Shown: positions 12,835-22,817 of the stretch, piece by piece
Layout of the letters: each line of letters begins with the position of its first letter
Numbering within the stretch: position 1 is the stretch's first letter
From: Salvia splendens
Taxonomy: Eukaryota > Streptophyta > Magnoliopsida > Lamiales > Lamiaceae
Direction: 5' to 3'
Length of the DNA stretch: 64,000 nucleotides
Assembly (NCBI RefSeq): GCF_004379255.2
Contig: NC_056037.1
Location: forward strand, 310,001-374,000
The notes under the pieces: model-generated
Databases searched by the model: none
Seen by the model: only the letters and a program-made list of their open reading frames with translations
Told to the model about the DNA's origin: nothing
Translations under genes and position numbers: made by a program

Positions 12835-13700
12835 CTTCTCCCTTCTCTCTCCAGCACACACACACACACACACACACTACTTGAATCCCACAACACTAGG
12901 CTCCATCTCTTGCAGCAAGCAAGAATCAAGCTTCACAAAGACTGAAAAAAATCACCCCACCAACAAAAAAAACACTAGTTCAAGAAAATGCATGTATATT
13001 AAACAATTGATGAGAGGAATAAGGCCAAGGCAATATTGAGAGAATCTAGTGGTATGAGAGGAACCAATCAAAGAAGGCATGCTCTAAAAAATCCAAAACC
13101 AAGGAACAAAAAACACACTGCAAAAAAGTAATACTGAAAAATCTAAGTGGGGCTTCCTCGTCCCCTCGCCCTATCACCAACAACCCATCCACAGCTAAAA
13201 GGGAATTTTCTTTTTTTTATTAAAAAAGTCACAAAAATATAAACACACACAGCACGCGGATCAAAGCATGAGTGGTTGGACTATCAAGTGTTTCCTCTTC
13301 CCTTTTTTCTCTCTTCTCATAAAGAAATTGACCTTTCAGTAGAAAAAATGGAGTTTTGAGATGGCAAATCGAAATGACAAAAAATAAAGGTTTCACCTTT
13401 CTCTTTCTCAATCAACATAGCACCAAAAAGATTCAATCTTTATCTCTCTAACATTATTCGATTTCTTACACTGTTCTCGAATTTCTCGCTACATGTGATT
13501 TGAAGGCAAAGGGTGTGATTACTCTTAAGCTGAGCATAAACTTGCTTAAAATGGTTGGTTCTGTTTTGAGAGCTGAAGAAATGAGAAACAGAAATTTGCA
13601 GAGAAAATCAGACAACCTTTGCTTGTACCCATAAACTACTCCCATGTTCTGTACTAGAAAGAATGTAGGTAGCATTTTTTAAGTTTTTATCACCAAAAAA
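12835..13700 (-). promoter_or_regulatory. Probable ARF5 5' leader and proximal promoter
   Basis: Upstream of the ARF5 start on the minus strand lie GA-rich runs, a (TG)11 repeat (plus-strand CA at 12855-12877) and poly-purine/pyrimidine stretches, as expected for a long class A ARF leader. Several ATG triplets with short frames occur in it, for example one near 13267 followed at once by TGA. The transcription start is not identifiable by eye. Confidence 0.45.
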
Positions 13701-14622
13701 CAAGTTCCAATATTTATTTACTAATAAATTCTTCATTAATCCCTATACATCTTCATGTGGCCTTAACAACTTCTTTTTAATGTAACAAAAGTATAATTAT
13801 CCGTCTCTTAACCGTGAATAGCACTAATTTTGATTTTTATAAATCATTTTCATTTAATGTGGAAATTTATGTGCTAAACATACTGTTTGCACACAACTTT
13901 TTAATGTAACAAAAGTATAATTATGTAAATGAAAAACTCCACTATAATAGTAATAATTTTTTGAATATAAATAATTAATTCAATGTTTATAAGTTGGTAT
14001 CCATTAACTGTATAGATTAGTTAATAGTATAACCCACTATACATTCTTGGAAGCAAGTTTCCCTTTTTTCTCCACTTTTTAAAAATTGATGTGACGTTTT
14101 ATGCAACATTTCGAATAAGTTTTGTACAAATTGACACTTTATATGAAGAGTAACAAAGAGTATCAAAGTTTCAATCATAAAAATATATCTTCAACATTCA
14201 TTGCTTCATAAAATTTCATAACAAAAAAATGTTTCACGGGAGATTATTAATTATTAATACTATTAAAAAATTATAAATGAAGAGAAATGAGAAAAGAATA
14301 AAGGGAAAGGCGTATTTTAGCACGTGGATTACGATGTATGAGGAAAAAAAAGGGTCATTTCTCTGATGTTGGGCGTATCAAGATTAGACTATTTTTGTGT
14401 TTTTTTTTAAAATATTTTATATTCCAAAAATAAAATGGAATTGTATTTTTCTTTTGTCATGAGCTTTCGCGTCACATTATTTTTTTTACCATTGGCATGC
14501 GAACAGCGCACAATAGTCTCAAACATACGGCGCACGTTAGGATTGCACCTCGAAAATAGCTACTCTGCCGATTTCCCATTTTACTTGATGAGGTGTCTTA
14601 ACAACTTATTTTTTAAGCAAAA
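13700..14622. other. AT-rich spacer
   Basis: No gene is recognised. A short word, TTTTAATGTAACAAAAGTAT, occurs twice, near 13776 and 13898. The rest is low-complexity AT sequence upstream of the Harbinger-like element. Confidence 0.5.
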
Positions 14623-16186
14623 TAAGGTGTTTATGTCATCCGCAACTCTGTCTCTTATCCGTCTCTTAACCGTCTCATCTCTTAACTATTCATGGGTCCC
14701 ACTGTACTTTTCACTTCATCTCTTAACTAAAACATCATCTGCATCCCTTCATCTCTTAACCATCTTATCGTGGCGGTCTAGTACATGGACAATAGGGTGT
14801 TCGAGCCCGAGACTGAGCCCACCTGGCTTGATTCGCCTCGGCCCCTCCTCCCTCTAGCCGCCTTCGCCGCCTTGGTCTCTTGCGGCCGACGGCGCCCACT
14901 GGAGGAGCCCCCTGTATTGGTGGTCGTGCCCTCAACCTCTTGTGAGGCATTGCATGACCCGCCCTCACTAGACGAGTATTGGTCATCCGCCGTGTGCTTC
15001 GTGCGTTTCGAGCTCGAGCCGGTGCTGGACTGGACACCGCCAGCCCACCTTTCAACGTCTTTGACCGCCTCCCAAACATCGACATGTTTGAATTCTTTGT
15101 TGTTGTCGTCAAAAAAGACTCGCATAGCCGCTCTCAGAATGTTGGCTCCACTGGCTCCGCTTTGGTAATTCGTCGCTTCATTCTTGTAGATCCCGTAAAA
15201 AATTTTGACATCTGTGTCGACTCGGTCAAAATGACTGCGTAGCATCTTCATGGTGCGGCGGCAAGACCCCTTTGGCTTGTTCTCGTTGTAGGCGCCGATG
15301 ACCTTTTTCCAAAAACACTTGCGGGTTTGTTGATTCCCGACGATGAGATCGTACGAGACGCTCACCCAAGCGTTGAACAGAGTCATTGTGTCGTTGCGGC
15401 TGTATGGATGACGGCCTACATCCTCCTCCTCCTCGGTCGTCTCCTTCTCTTCCTCCACGACGTCGAATGCGCGACCCCCGGAGCTTCCACCGCCTCGTCC
15501 TCCTTTCGGATTGGGTTTATCCGGAAAATCCTCCCTAATTTGGGATAATCCCTGCGATTGCCCATACCTCGGGGCGGAGGGACGAGAGTATACATCCACA
15601 TCAAAATAGAGTGGTTGGTACGCCGCCGGCGTCGACGAACCGGAACCGGAAGCACCCAAGACATTGTACATGCCCCCCAGTCGCCAAACGTGTTCAAGTC
15701 ATAGCCGCGGGAACCGGAGCCGCCAGAGTTTCCGTCGCCAAACATTTTGAGATGAAAATTGGAGAGAAATGAGAGATGAATTAAGAAGAATAGATGTGTG
15801 TTTGTGTGTATAATGAGAATGAAAGAGGAGTATTTATAGAATAAAAAAAGAAAAATAATAAAAATTCCAAAATTACCGTTGAACGGTAATATTACCGTTT
15901 TAAAATTTTTATTGTTTTTTTATTAAAATCGAATTTTTAAAAAAATATTTATCGCGTCAACATGACGACACCCACTCGCAGGCCAGCGAGTGGGCGTCAC
16001 GCCTAGCGCCAATGCTCGCCACGTGGCGCTGGCGCGTGGCGAAAAGTCTCGCCAACCCACCCTCCGGGCCGAGACTCCCGCCGAGACGAGACCGAGATGG
16101 ATGGCTGCATCGCTGTCTCGATGCCGTCTCGTCTCTCCGAGACGAGATAGAGACAGCATCGAGATGCAATGCAGGTGGCCTTACAC
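14623..16186. mobile_element. PIF/Harbinger-like element carrying only ORF1
   Basis: The ends are related imperfect inverted repeats. The left begins TAAGGTG and runs into CTCTGTCTCTTATCCGTCTC. The right, read in reverse, begins TAAGGCCACCTGCATTGCAT and runs into GCTGTCTCTATCTCGTCTC. Between them is one Myb/SANT-like ORF on the minus strand, with a TATA-like sequence (CTATAAATA, about 15830-15841) upstream. No transposase frame is present. The exact boundaries and target duplication are uncertain because the termini themselves begin and end in TAA/TTA. Confidence 0.55.
14778..15671 (-). CDS. Harbinger ORF1-type Myb/SANT-like protein, N-terminus frameshifted
   Basis: A 297-residue reading frame contains a trihelix/Myb-SANT-like DNA-binding region (about 85-170; RNDTMTLFNAWVSVSYD, GNQQTRKCFWKKV, RSHFDRVDTDVKIF). 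It then has the IYKNEATNYQSGASGA block and a DVWEAVKDVERW segment typical of ORF1 proteins of plant PIF/Harbinger elements. These are often mislabelled 'glutathione S-transferase T3-like'. ORF1 proteins bind the element or escort the transposase to DNA. The family start is probably at 15745 (MFGDGNSGG), but that frame is separated from the rest by a one-base change in the G run at 15673-15678, so the natural N-terminus is lost. Translation could restart at 15671. The C-terminus seems short, ending soon after a Lys/Arg-rich tract. It is probably a decaying copy. Confidence 0.7.
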   Translation of the reverse strand: MYNVLGASGSGSSTPAAYQPLYFDVDVYSRPSAPRYGQSQGLSQIREDFPDKPNPKGGRGGGSSGGRAFDVVEEEKETTEEEEDVGRHPYSRNDTMTLFNAWVSVSYDLIVGNQQTRKCFWKKVIGAYNENKPKGSCRRTMKMLRSHFDRVDTDVKIFYGIYKNEATNYQSGASGANILRAAMRVFFDDNNKEFKHVDVWEAVKDVERWAGGVQSSTGSSSKRTKHTADDQYSSSEGGSCNASQEVEGTTTNTGGSSSGRRRPQETKAAKAARGRRGRGESSQVGSVSGSNTLLSMY

Positions 16187-16514
16187 TTTCGTTTAGGAAT
16201 TCTTTGATACCTATCTACCTACTCTTTCTAATTATTTTAGTTTCCTTATCTTTTTTAGGTGGTTTTGATTTAATACCCATATTTGCACGGTTCCATTTTT
16301 GTATTAGATGAAATAATGGAATCAATGGCAAAGTAAATAGTAATTTTTATACCGGGCTCGAATCGTGTTAATAGTTTTAGGGTATAAGGACAATACATAC
16401 TAAAAGAGATGAGAGAAAAATAATTTGCGAACAAGAAAAAAAAAATAGATCTATATGCAATGGCTATCATTAAAACAAACGCAACAATATCAAAATAGTT
16501 GACGGTCGAAAAAA

Positions 16515-16519
16515 AGCAG
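16515..16519. repeat. Target-site duplication AGCAG (left)
   Basis: The five bases directly before the left LTR are repeated exactly at 27402-27406 after the right LTR, marking the insertion. Confidence 0.93.
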
Positions 16520-17117
16520 TGATGGGGTACGAACTAAACCCTAATGGCAAGCCCCATAATAGTGACGGCCCATCAGCCCAGAGCCCAAGAAAGAGTATCT
16601 GTTCGGCACCAAAGAGTTCGGCACGACCAAAGAGTTCGGACTCAGCCTACAGCTCGGTAAAAGCCGACCAGTCAAGCTCTCCTCTCAGATCGGCAAGAGC
16701 TGATCGGTAAAGTCCAGCAGTTCGGTCTCAGCATTCGACCGAACTAGGAGTTAGTGGACTCATGAAAGGCCTCCACGACCTCCGCTATACCCACGATCTA
16801 TTTAGTGGTACGAAGCAGTTATTGAGCAGTTATTGCTCACCCACGATCTTGTTAGTGGGGCTGCAAACCACGACCTTAGTTCAATGTATAAATAGAACTT
16901 AGATCAGATAGAAAAGGGTTAAGCTCTCTAGAGATAAAATAGCATATAGCAAGTCTGTGTTGTAAGCTGTAATCCCAGATCAAGCAATACAATCTTGCCC
17001 TCCCTTCTTCCCGTGGACGTAGATTTACTTCAGTAAATCGAACCACGTAAATTCATTGTGTCGTAGTCTTTATTCTCTACCAGCATTTACAAACATCAGA
17101 AATTCGCGGATCCATCA
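16520..17117 (+). repeat. 5' LTR of Tat element
   Basis: It is 598 bp, beginning TGATGGGGTAC and ending GGATCCATCA. A TATA box (TATAAATA, 16887-16894) suggests transcription starts about 30 bases later, so the R region lies in the last third. GTTCGGC-type words recur in the U3 part. I could see no base difference from the 3' LTR. Confidence 0.95.
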
Positions 17118-17118
17118 C

Positions 17119-17136
17119 TGGCGCCGTCTGTGGGAA
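17119..17136 (+). other. Primer-binding site
   Basis: TGGCGCCGTCTGTGGGAA follows the left LTR after one base. It begins with TGG, the complement of a tRNA 3' CCA, as required for minus-strand priming. The cognate tRNA was not determined. Confidence 0.75.
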
Positions 17137-17193
17137 GCAGAGAACAAAATTTGTGATAAAGCGAATTTTTGATCCATTTTTTCCGCCTAAAAA

Positions 17194-19278
17194 ATGCATA
17201 CCAGATCGCAGAGTACCCGTATTCCTGCCCGTGAGAACCAGGAGGAAGCCAATCCATCCCATAGGTCTGGAAAACAGCCTAGGGATAAATCCACCACCAG
17301 TTCTCATGGCGAAGGAACAAGCCGCTCCAAAAATCGTCCCACTGAGTCTTCCCAGCAGCCCGATTTGAATGAGGCTGTCAAGCAGTTTTTGGAGGCGAAG
17401 CAGGAGGAATTCTTGACCTTCCTGCGAAAAAGCCAAAAGCAGCCGGAGACGAAAACGGCGGATTCTCCTTCTCCCTCCGCACAAGAAAGTCACTACCGCA
17501 GTAGTGTCGCATCTCCCAAGAGAAAGAATCCCCGTCCCCCACATGTTCCAGTTCTTCCTCGGTACCGGAATCACAGGAGAACTCAATCTCCTCCATACCG
17601 ACGAGATATCGGATTCGCCGTGTACGGAGCACTGAAGACTCCGTTCTCGGACGACATCACCCGAACTCCCCTACCACAGAACTACCGAACTCCGTCGATG
17701 ACTTACGACGGGCTCGTGGACCCTCACGATTTCTTGGGGCGCTATCAATATAACATGGCGAACCAGGGTCTCAACGAGGTCCACATGTGCAAGCTGTTTC
17801 CCGAGCTGCTCATCGGGAACGCGAGAAGGTGGTTCGATAGCCTCCCCCAGGGCAGCATCAGATCTTACCGAGATCTAATGGATGCCTTCCACAGGAGGTT
17901 TTTTCAGAAAGCGGAAGCCCGAATCACTTCGGCTCAGCTGCTTTCCATTCGTCAAGGTCGCGACGAAAAAATCAGCGACTTTATGACAAGATTCCACAAG
18001 GAATGCCTGCAAGTAGACGATCTCAACGATCTGCTTGTCATCTCGGCATTCCAAAATGGAATCCTGCCCGGAGCTCTCTACAGGAAGCTCGTTGAGTGCG
18101 GTCCGCAGACAGCTCAGGAAATGTGGGACATTGCGGACCAGTACTCCCGGGCCGATGAGGCAGACCGTCGCAAACGGTCGTTAGACAGCTCATCGACCCG
18201 AGGAGACAGAAGGAAGCCCGATCATAGCGATCAGGGGCATCCTCGCCGGACTCCATTTGAAAGAATTCAAAGGGCTCCGGTGCAAGACAGATTGGGACCT
18301 CGTCTCAATCCCGAGAAGCCGCCCGCCCAGTTCGTACCGCTGAACAAGCCGAGAGCGGAAATTTTCGAACTGCACTCTGACCTATTCGAAAAGCCAAAGC
18401 GGATGACGAAATCAGCTGCGCGCCGACCACAGGATAGCTACTGCTCCTACCATCAAGACCACGGTCACGATACTGAGGAGTGCAGAAACTTGGCTGCAGG
18501 TATCGATGTTCTTGTGAAGGCAGGGACATTGAAAAAATACCGAAGCAAGCAGCCAAAGAAGAATAAAAAGCAGAGTGGTGCGAACTGCGCTCCTCAGGAT
18601 CCGAAAAGGCAGCCGGATCCCGAAGACGATGACGAGCCGCAATATGATGGAGTAATCCAGACTATTGACGCGCTCCCTGCCGGGAAGACCAAGTCGTCCC
18701 TAAAGTCAGAACGCAGAGGCTCCAATCGAGAGGAGCCAACGCATAAAAGGCTGAAGCAGGACGAAGTGATTACGTTCTCGGCTGCTGATCCCGTCCCGGC
18801 CATCTCTCCTCACCAAGACGCCATTGTCATCCAAGCCGGAGTGGCAAACAAACTGATCCACAGGGTGTTTGTGGATACAGGAGCGTCGGTTAGCATTCTT
18901 TTTAAAGAGTGCTTCGACAAACTAGAAGTGGACCCAGCTCGGCTCAGTCCGGCTCCGCTTCCCCTGAAGAGCTTCACCCAGGAGGACACCCGCCCTGAAG
19001 GTATTATCAGCCTTCCGATCACGGTGGGGAAAGCGCCTACTAGCTCCAGTACGATGATTGAGTTTTTCGTGGTGAAAGCTCGGTCCCCGTACAACGTCAT
19101 CCTGGGAAGAGACTGGCTCAACACAGTTCGGGCCGTTTGCTCCACCTATCACCTCACCATCAAGATCCCTACTAAAGGAGGGATAGCGGTCATCCGAGGT
19201 GACCAAAAGAGAGCAAAGGAATGTCTGCAAATTGCGCTTAGAAGTGCCGAGCAGTCAGATCGGCACCACCAAGCATAG
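17194..19278 (+). CDS. gag-pro: Retrotransposon Gag with C-terminal aspartic protease
   Basis: A 694-residue frame encodes the structural and protease part of the element. The retrotransposon Gag core is at about 175-290, including LIGNARRWFDSLPQGSI and MDAFHRRFFQKA. A Cys/His motif of the kind seen in Tat Gag (YCSYHQDHGHDTEEC, about 416-430) follows. A retropepsin-type protease contains FVDTGASVSILF, with catalytic Asp561, and a later ILGRDWL motif. The start at 17194 is the first ATG after the primer-binding site in a good position. The frame ends in TAG, followed in the same frame by pol with no other stop. Long basic and Pro/Ser-rich linkers are usual for Gag of this lineage. Confidence 0.93.
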   Translation: MHTRSQSTRIPARENQEEANPSHRSGKQPRDKSTTSSHGEGTSRSKNRPTESSQQPDLNEAVKQFLEAKQEEFLTFLRKSQKQPETKTADSPSPSAQESHYRSSVASPKRKNPRPPHVPVLPRYRNHRRTQSPPYRRDIGFAVYGALKTPFSDDITRTPLPQNYRTPSMTYDGLVDPHDFLGRYQYNMANQGLNEVHMCKLFPELLIGNARRWFDSLPQGSIRSYRDLMDAFHRRFFQKAEARITSAQLLSIRQGRDEKISDFMTRFHKECLQVDDLNDLLVISAFQNGILPGALYRKLVECGPQTAQEMWDIADQYSRADEADRRKRSLDSSSTRGDRRKPDHSDQGHPRRTPFERIQRAPVQDRLGPRLNPEKPPAQFVPLNKPRAEIFELHSDLFEKPKRMTKSAARRPQDSYCSYHQDHGHDTEECRNLAAGIDVLVKAGTLKKYRSKQPKKNKKQSGANCAPQDPKRQPDPEDDDEPQYDGVIQTIDALPAGKTKSSLKSERRGSNREEPTHKRLKQDEVITFSAADPVPAISPHQDAIVIQAGVANKLIHRVFVDTGASVSILFKECFDKLEVDPARLSPAPLPLKSFTQEDTRPEGIISLPITVGKAPTSSSTMIEFFVVKARSPYNVILGRDWLNTVRAVCSTYHLTIKIPTKGGIAVIRGDQKRAKECLQIALRSAEQSDRHHQA

Positions 19279-19284
19279 CAATCA
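19276..19284 (+). promoter_or_regulatory. Candidate translational read-through site between gag-pro and pol
   Basis: The gag stop reads TAG CAA TCA. It fits the UAG-CAR-YYA consensus at which the tobamovirus replicase stop is suppressed. Gag and pol are in the same frame and no other stop separates them, so read-through would make one fusion of 1,791 codons. No splice or frameshift is needed. The match is directly visible; activity is inferred. Confidence 0.65.
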
Positions 19285-19305
19285 CAGCAGCCGGAGTCAG
19301 AGGCG

Positions 19306-22300
19306 ATGACCGAAGTCATACCGGAGCCGAACTCAATGACAGTTCAGCTGTACGAAGACGATCCATCCAGAACGGTTAAGATCGGCTTCGCGGGAATGCC
19401 CCTACTTCGGGAAAAAACCATCCAGCTCCTCAAGGAGTATAAAGACGTCTTTGCATGGTCTCCGTTGGACATGACCGGAGTGCCCCCCGAGGTAATCACT
19501 CATCGGTTAAATATTGATCCTTCAGTCCGGCCGATAAAACAGAAGCAAAGACTCTTTGCGGCAGAACGAAGTCAAGTCATCCATGACGAAGTCCGTCAAT
19601 TATTGAAGGCGGATGTGTTATTCGAAGTGAAGTATCCTTCGTGGGTGGCCAATCCTGTCATGATCAAGAAAAAGGAAGGAGGATGGCGGATGTGCATAGA
19701 TTTCACCGATCTAAATAAGCACTGTCCCAAAGATTGCTATCCCCTTCCGAACATAGATAAAAAAGTAGAAGCTTTGATAGGCTTTGAAATTTTTTGTTTT
19801 CTTGATCTGTACAAAGGATACCATCAAGTTTTAATGGATGAGATTGACGCTTCAAAAACGGCCTTCATTACTGATTTCGGCATTTTCGCTTATAAAAAGA
19901 TGCCATTCGGTTTAAAGAATGCCGGAGCCACTTATCAAAGGATGGTAGACAAGCTTTTTCGGCACCTGATTGGAAAGGAGGTCGAAGTGTATGTTGACGA
20001 TATAGTCGTCAAAAGCAAAAGCACTTCGGAGTACGAGCACAACCTCAAGTCCACTCTCAACGTGCTCAAGAAAGCCAACCTCAAACTTAATCCCCAAAAG
20101 TGTACCTTTTTGGTAGATTCGGGAAAGTTTCTGGGCTGTTGGGTTTCAAAGGACGGACTCAAGGCAAACCCCTCAAAAGTTCAAGTCGTTCAGAACATGG
20201 CAATGCCGAAGTCCATACATGACGTGCAAAGGCTAACCGGATGTCTAGCCGCACTGAATCGATTCCTTTCCCAAGCAGCCGAAAAGCAACTGCCGTTCTT
20301 CAAGGTGTTGAAAAAGGCACCAAAGTTCGAGTGGGGAGCCGAGCAGAAAAAGGCCTTTGACGAGCTCAAAAGTTATCTAGCCGAGCTTCCTCTTCTCTCT
20401 GCTCCAACCGAAGCCGAAGTAATATTCTTATACTTAGCGGCATCGGATCAAACCATCAGCGCGGTGCTTGTACGAGAAGAAGGCCTAAAGCAGCTTCCCA
20501 TCTATTTTACAAGCCGAGCATTAAGAGGTCCAGAAACCAGGTATCAACCTCTGGAAAAGATTGCTCTGGCATTAGTAAATGCAGCAAGGAGACTGCGGCC
20601 ATACTTCTATGCTCACAAGGTATGCGTCTTAACTGATCTGCCACTTCGGCAAGTGTTGACCAAACCAGAAGCATCAGGCAGAATCGCCAAGTGGGCTATA
20701 GAGTTGGGAGAGCACACAATTGAATATCTACCTCGGAAAGCCATCAAGGGACAAGCCTTGGCAGATTTTCTTGCGGAAGCAAAATTCGATCAAGCAATTC
20801 CTGTTATTGCCGAACAGAAGAATTCTGCCAATGCCGAACTAGCACAGCCCTTGGAATCCGAAGTAGAGCCGCCGGACTGCTGGAGCGGATTCGTAGATGG
20901 AGCTTCAAACAAGATGGGAAGTGGAGCTGGTATTCTACTTGTCGCTCCCGACGGACACGAGGTAACCTACTCACTTCGGTTCCTATTCCCCACTACTAAT
21001 AATGAAGCCGAGTACGAAGCCCTCCTGGCCGGACTCCAGTTAGCGCAAAGTCTGCTCGTCAAATCTCTCAAAGTCCATTGTGATTCACAAGTCATAGTAA
21101 ATCACATGTTGGGTACAAGTGAAGCTCGTGACGAGAGAATGAAGAAGTATTTGGACAAAGCGCGAAGCATCAGCCGAAGTTTCTCCTATTTTCGGATAAT
21201 CCGCATTCCTAGAGCGGAAAATAGCCGAGCAGATACCTTAAGTAAGTTGGCCTCAGATCCGAGCTCAAAGGCGGAAGAATTAATGCATCGAAGCATTGAT
21301 GAAGCCGAGGTACATTCAGTATCCAGCTCGCCGAACTGGATGACGCCGATCTTGCAGTATCTGGATAAAGGACAATTGCCCGAGGATAAGAGAGAAGCTC
21401 GGAAGATCACGTGCCGAGCACTTCGGTACGAACTTCATGAAGGAGTCCTCTTTAGAAAGTCTTACCTCCAGCCGTTATTGCGGTGCGTAGGACCAGAAGA
21501 GACGGACTACATCCTCAGAGAAGTTCATGAAGGATCGTGCGGTAGCCACATCGGAGCCAGAGCTTTAGCTAAAAAAGTTCTGAGATGGGGATATTATTGG
21601 CCAACCATGGTCCAAGAGGCAGTGCAGCTCGTCAAGAAGTGTGCGAAGTGCCAAATTCATGCAAATGTCCCAAGGATGCCGCAGACCGATCTATACACTA
21701 TGCAAAGCCCTTGGCCTTTCATGCAATGGGGCATAGACATAGTGGGACCACTTCCTCAAGCTCCTCGGCAAATGAAATTCCTTATCGTTGCCGTGGACTA
21801 CTTCACGAAGTGGGTGGAGGCTGAACCATTAGCTACGATAACGAGCTCAAAGGCATTGGACTTCGTCTGGAAGAACATAGTGTGCCGATTTGGCATACCC
21901 CACATCCTCATCTCGGATAATGGGACTCAGTTCACCGACAAGACGTTCAAGAATTGGTGCCAAGAGCTGAACATTCAACAGCGGTTCACTTCGGTCTCCC
22001 ATCCCCAAGCAAACGGACAAACGGAAGTAACGAACCGGATTCTGGTGAAAGGGTTAAAAGCTCGGTTAGAACAAGCCAAAGGACAATGGGTAGAAAATCT
22101 CCCTCAAGTCCTATGGTCCTACCGAACTACGCCCAAAACCTCCAACGGTGAAACTCCGTATAGTCTGGTGTACGGCACTGAAGCCGTAATTCCGGTGGAG
22201 ATCGGCGTACCCAGTCCCCGAACTCTAACTTTCTCCTCAGAAATGAATGACGACGGACTGAGAGCAGAACTAGATCTCGCCGAAGAAAGAAGAGAATTGG

Positions 22301-22569
22301 CGTGCATAAAAGCAGCCAAGTATAAGGAGCAAGTAGCCCGGTATTATAACCAAAGGGTGAAAAAGCTTCAATTTCAAGTGGGAGATCTCGTCTTGAGAAA
22401 CAACGAAGTAAGCCGAGCAGAAAAGCTGGGCAAACTCGAACCCACATGGGAGGGTCCATATCGGGTGTCAGAAGTCCTCGGCAAAGGGTCTTATAAATTG
22501 ACTCACATGTCAGGAGAACAAGTACCCCGAACATGGCACGTCTCCAACCTCAAGAAGTTCCACTTGTAA
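19306..22569 (+). CDS. pol: Retrotransposon Pol: RT, two RNase H domains, integrase
   Basis: This is an uninterrupted frame of 1,087 residues counted from its first ATG. Reverse transcriptase (about 95-280) has the catalytic YVDD at 229-232. The connection/gypsy RNase H remnant is at about 345-460 (LYLAASDQTISAVL). A second RNase H of archaeal type begins at GFVDGAS (Asp531) and includes NNEAEYEALLAGL and ENSRADTLSKLA. Integrase has the zinc-binding HHCC region (about 740-790), then catalytic Asp811 (GIDIVGPLP), Asp871 (ISDNGTQF) and Glu907 (ANGQTE) with exact D-35-E spacing. A GPY motif (WEGPYRV) lies near the end, and there is no chromodomain. The ATG at 19306 is probably not a true start: pol is most simply made by reading through the UAG 28 bases upstream. 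All catalytic residues are present. Confidence 0.95.
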   Translation: MTEVIPEPNSMTVQLYEDDPSRTVKIGFAGMPLLREKTIQLLKEYKDVFAWSPLDMTGVPPEVITHRLNIDPSVRPIKQKQRLFAAERSQVIHDEVRQLLKADVLFEVKYPSWVANPVMIKKKEGGWRMCIDFTDLNKHCPKDCYPLPNIDKKVEALIGFEIFCFLDLYKGYHQVLMDEIDASKTAFITDFGIFAYKKMPFGLKNAGATYQRMVDKLFRHLIGKEVEVYVDDIVVKSKSTSEYEHNLKSTLNVLKKANLKLNPQKCTFLVDSGKFLGCWVSKDGLKANPSKVQVVQNMAMPKSIHDVQRLTGCLAALNRFLSQAAEKQLPFFKVLKKAPKFEWGAEQKKAFDELKSYLAELPLLSAPTEAEVIFLYLAASDQTISAVLVREEGLKQLPIYFTSRALRGPETRYQPLEKIALALVNAARRLRPYFYAHKVCVLTDLPLRQVLTKPEASGRIAKWAIELGEHTIEYLPRKAIKGQALADFLAEAKFDQAIPVIAEQKNSANAELAQPLESEVEPPDCWSGFVDGASNKMGSGAGILLVAPDGHEVTYSLRFLFPTTNNEAEYEALLAGLQLAQSLLVKSLKVHCDSQVIVNHMLGTSEARDERMKKYLDKARSISRSFSYFRIIRIPRAENSRADTLSKLASDPSSKAEELMHRSIDEAEVHSVSSSPNWMTPILQYLDKGQLPEDKREARKITCRALRYELHEGVLFRKSYLQPLLRCVGPEETDYILREVHEGSCGSHIGARALAKKVLRWGYYWPTMVQEAVQLVKKCAKCQIHANVPRMPQTDLYTMQSPWPFMQWGIDIVGPLPQAPRQMKFLIVAVDYFTKWVEAEPLATITSSKALDFVWKNIVCRFGIPHILISDNGTQFTDKTFKNWCQELNIQQRFTSVSHPQANGQTEVTNRILVKGLKARLEQAKGQWVENLPQVLWSYRTTPKTSNGETPYSLVYGTEAVIPVEIGVPSPRTLTFSSEMNDDGLRAELDLAEERRELACIKAAKYKEQVARYYNQRVKKLQFQVGDLVLRNNEVSRAEKLGKLEPTWEGPYRVSEVLGKGSYKLTHMSGEQVPRTWHVSNLKKFHL

Positions 22570-22817
22570 GAGACAAAAGTCCGGTCAGTCCGTCTCGTGT
22601 CTAGTTCGGTCATAGGGGTATATGTTTTTATTTGTTTGTTTTTTACTTGTACCTTTTACTTGTCGTTTTATAAAAAGTTTAAAGTTTTTTTCTTTCGTCT
22701 TTTTCATTTTTTCCCTATGTGTTTTGTCTCTATGTGCTTGTCGTCTCTTACAAATGGTACCAAGGTATATCGTTCTTTAAAGACTGATCCCCTTTTTAGA
22801 TCGATTATTAAAGACTA

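Noticed and set aside
13229..13411. Minus-strand frame upstream of ARF5 as a peptide gene
   Set aside because: It has no ATG at its beginning and its sequence is low-complexity; only short leader ATGs remain plausible.
14778..15671. Labelling the protein as glutathione S-transferase T3-like
   Set aside because: No thioredoxin or GST fold motif is present; the frame is a Myb/SANT-like ORF1 of a transposon. The same applies to 49682-51094.
19276..19306. Programmed ribosomal frameshift or intron between gag and pol
   Set aside because: Gag and pol are in the same frame with a single UAG between them, and no slippery heptamer or needed splice pair was seen.
22300..22569. Chromodomain at the end of integrase
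   Set aside because: The C-terminus stops shortly after the GPY motif and has no chromodomain residues, in line with Tat and against chromoviruses.
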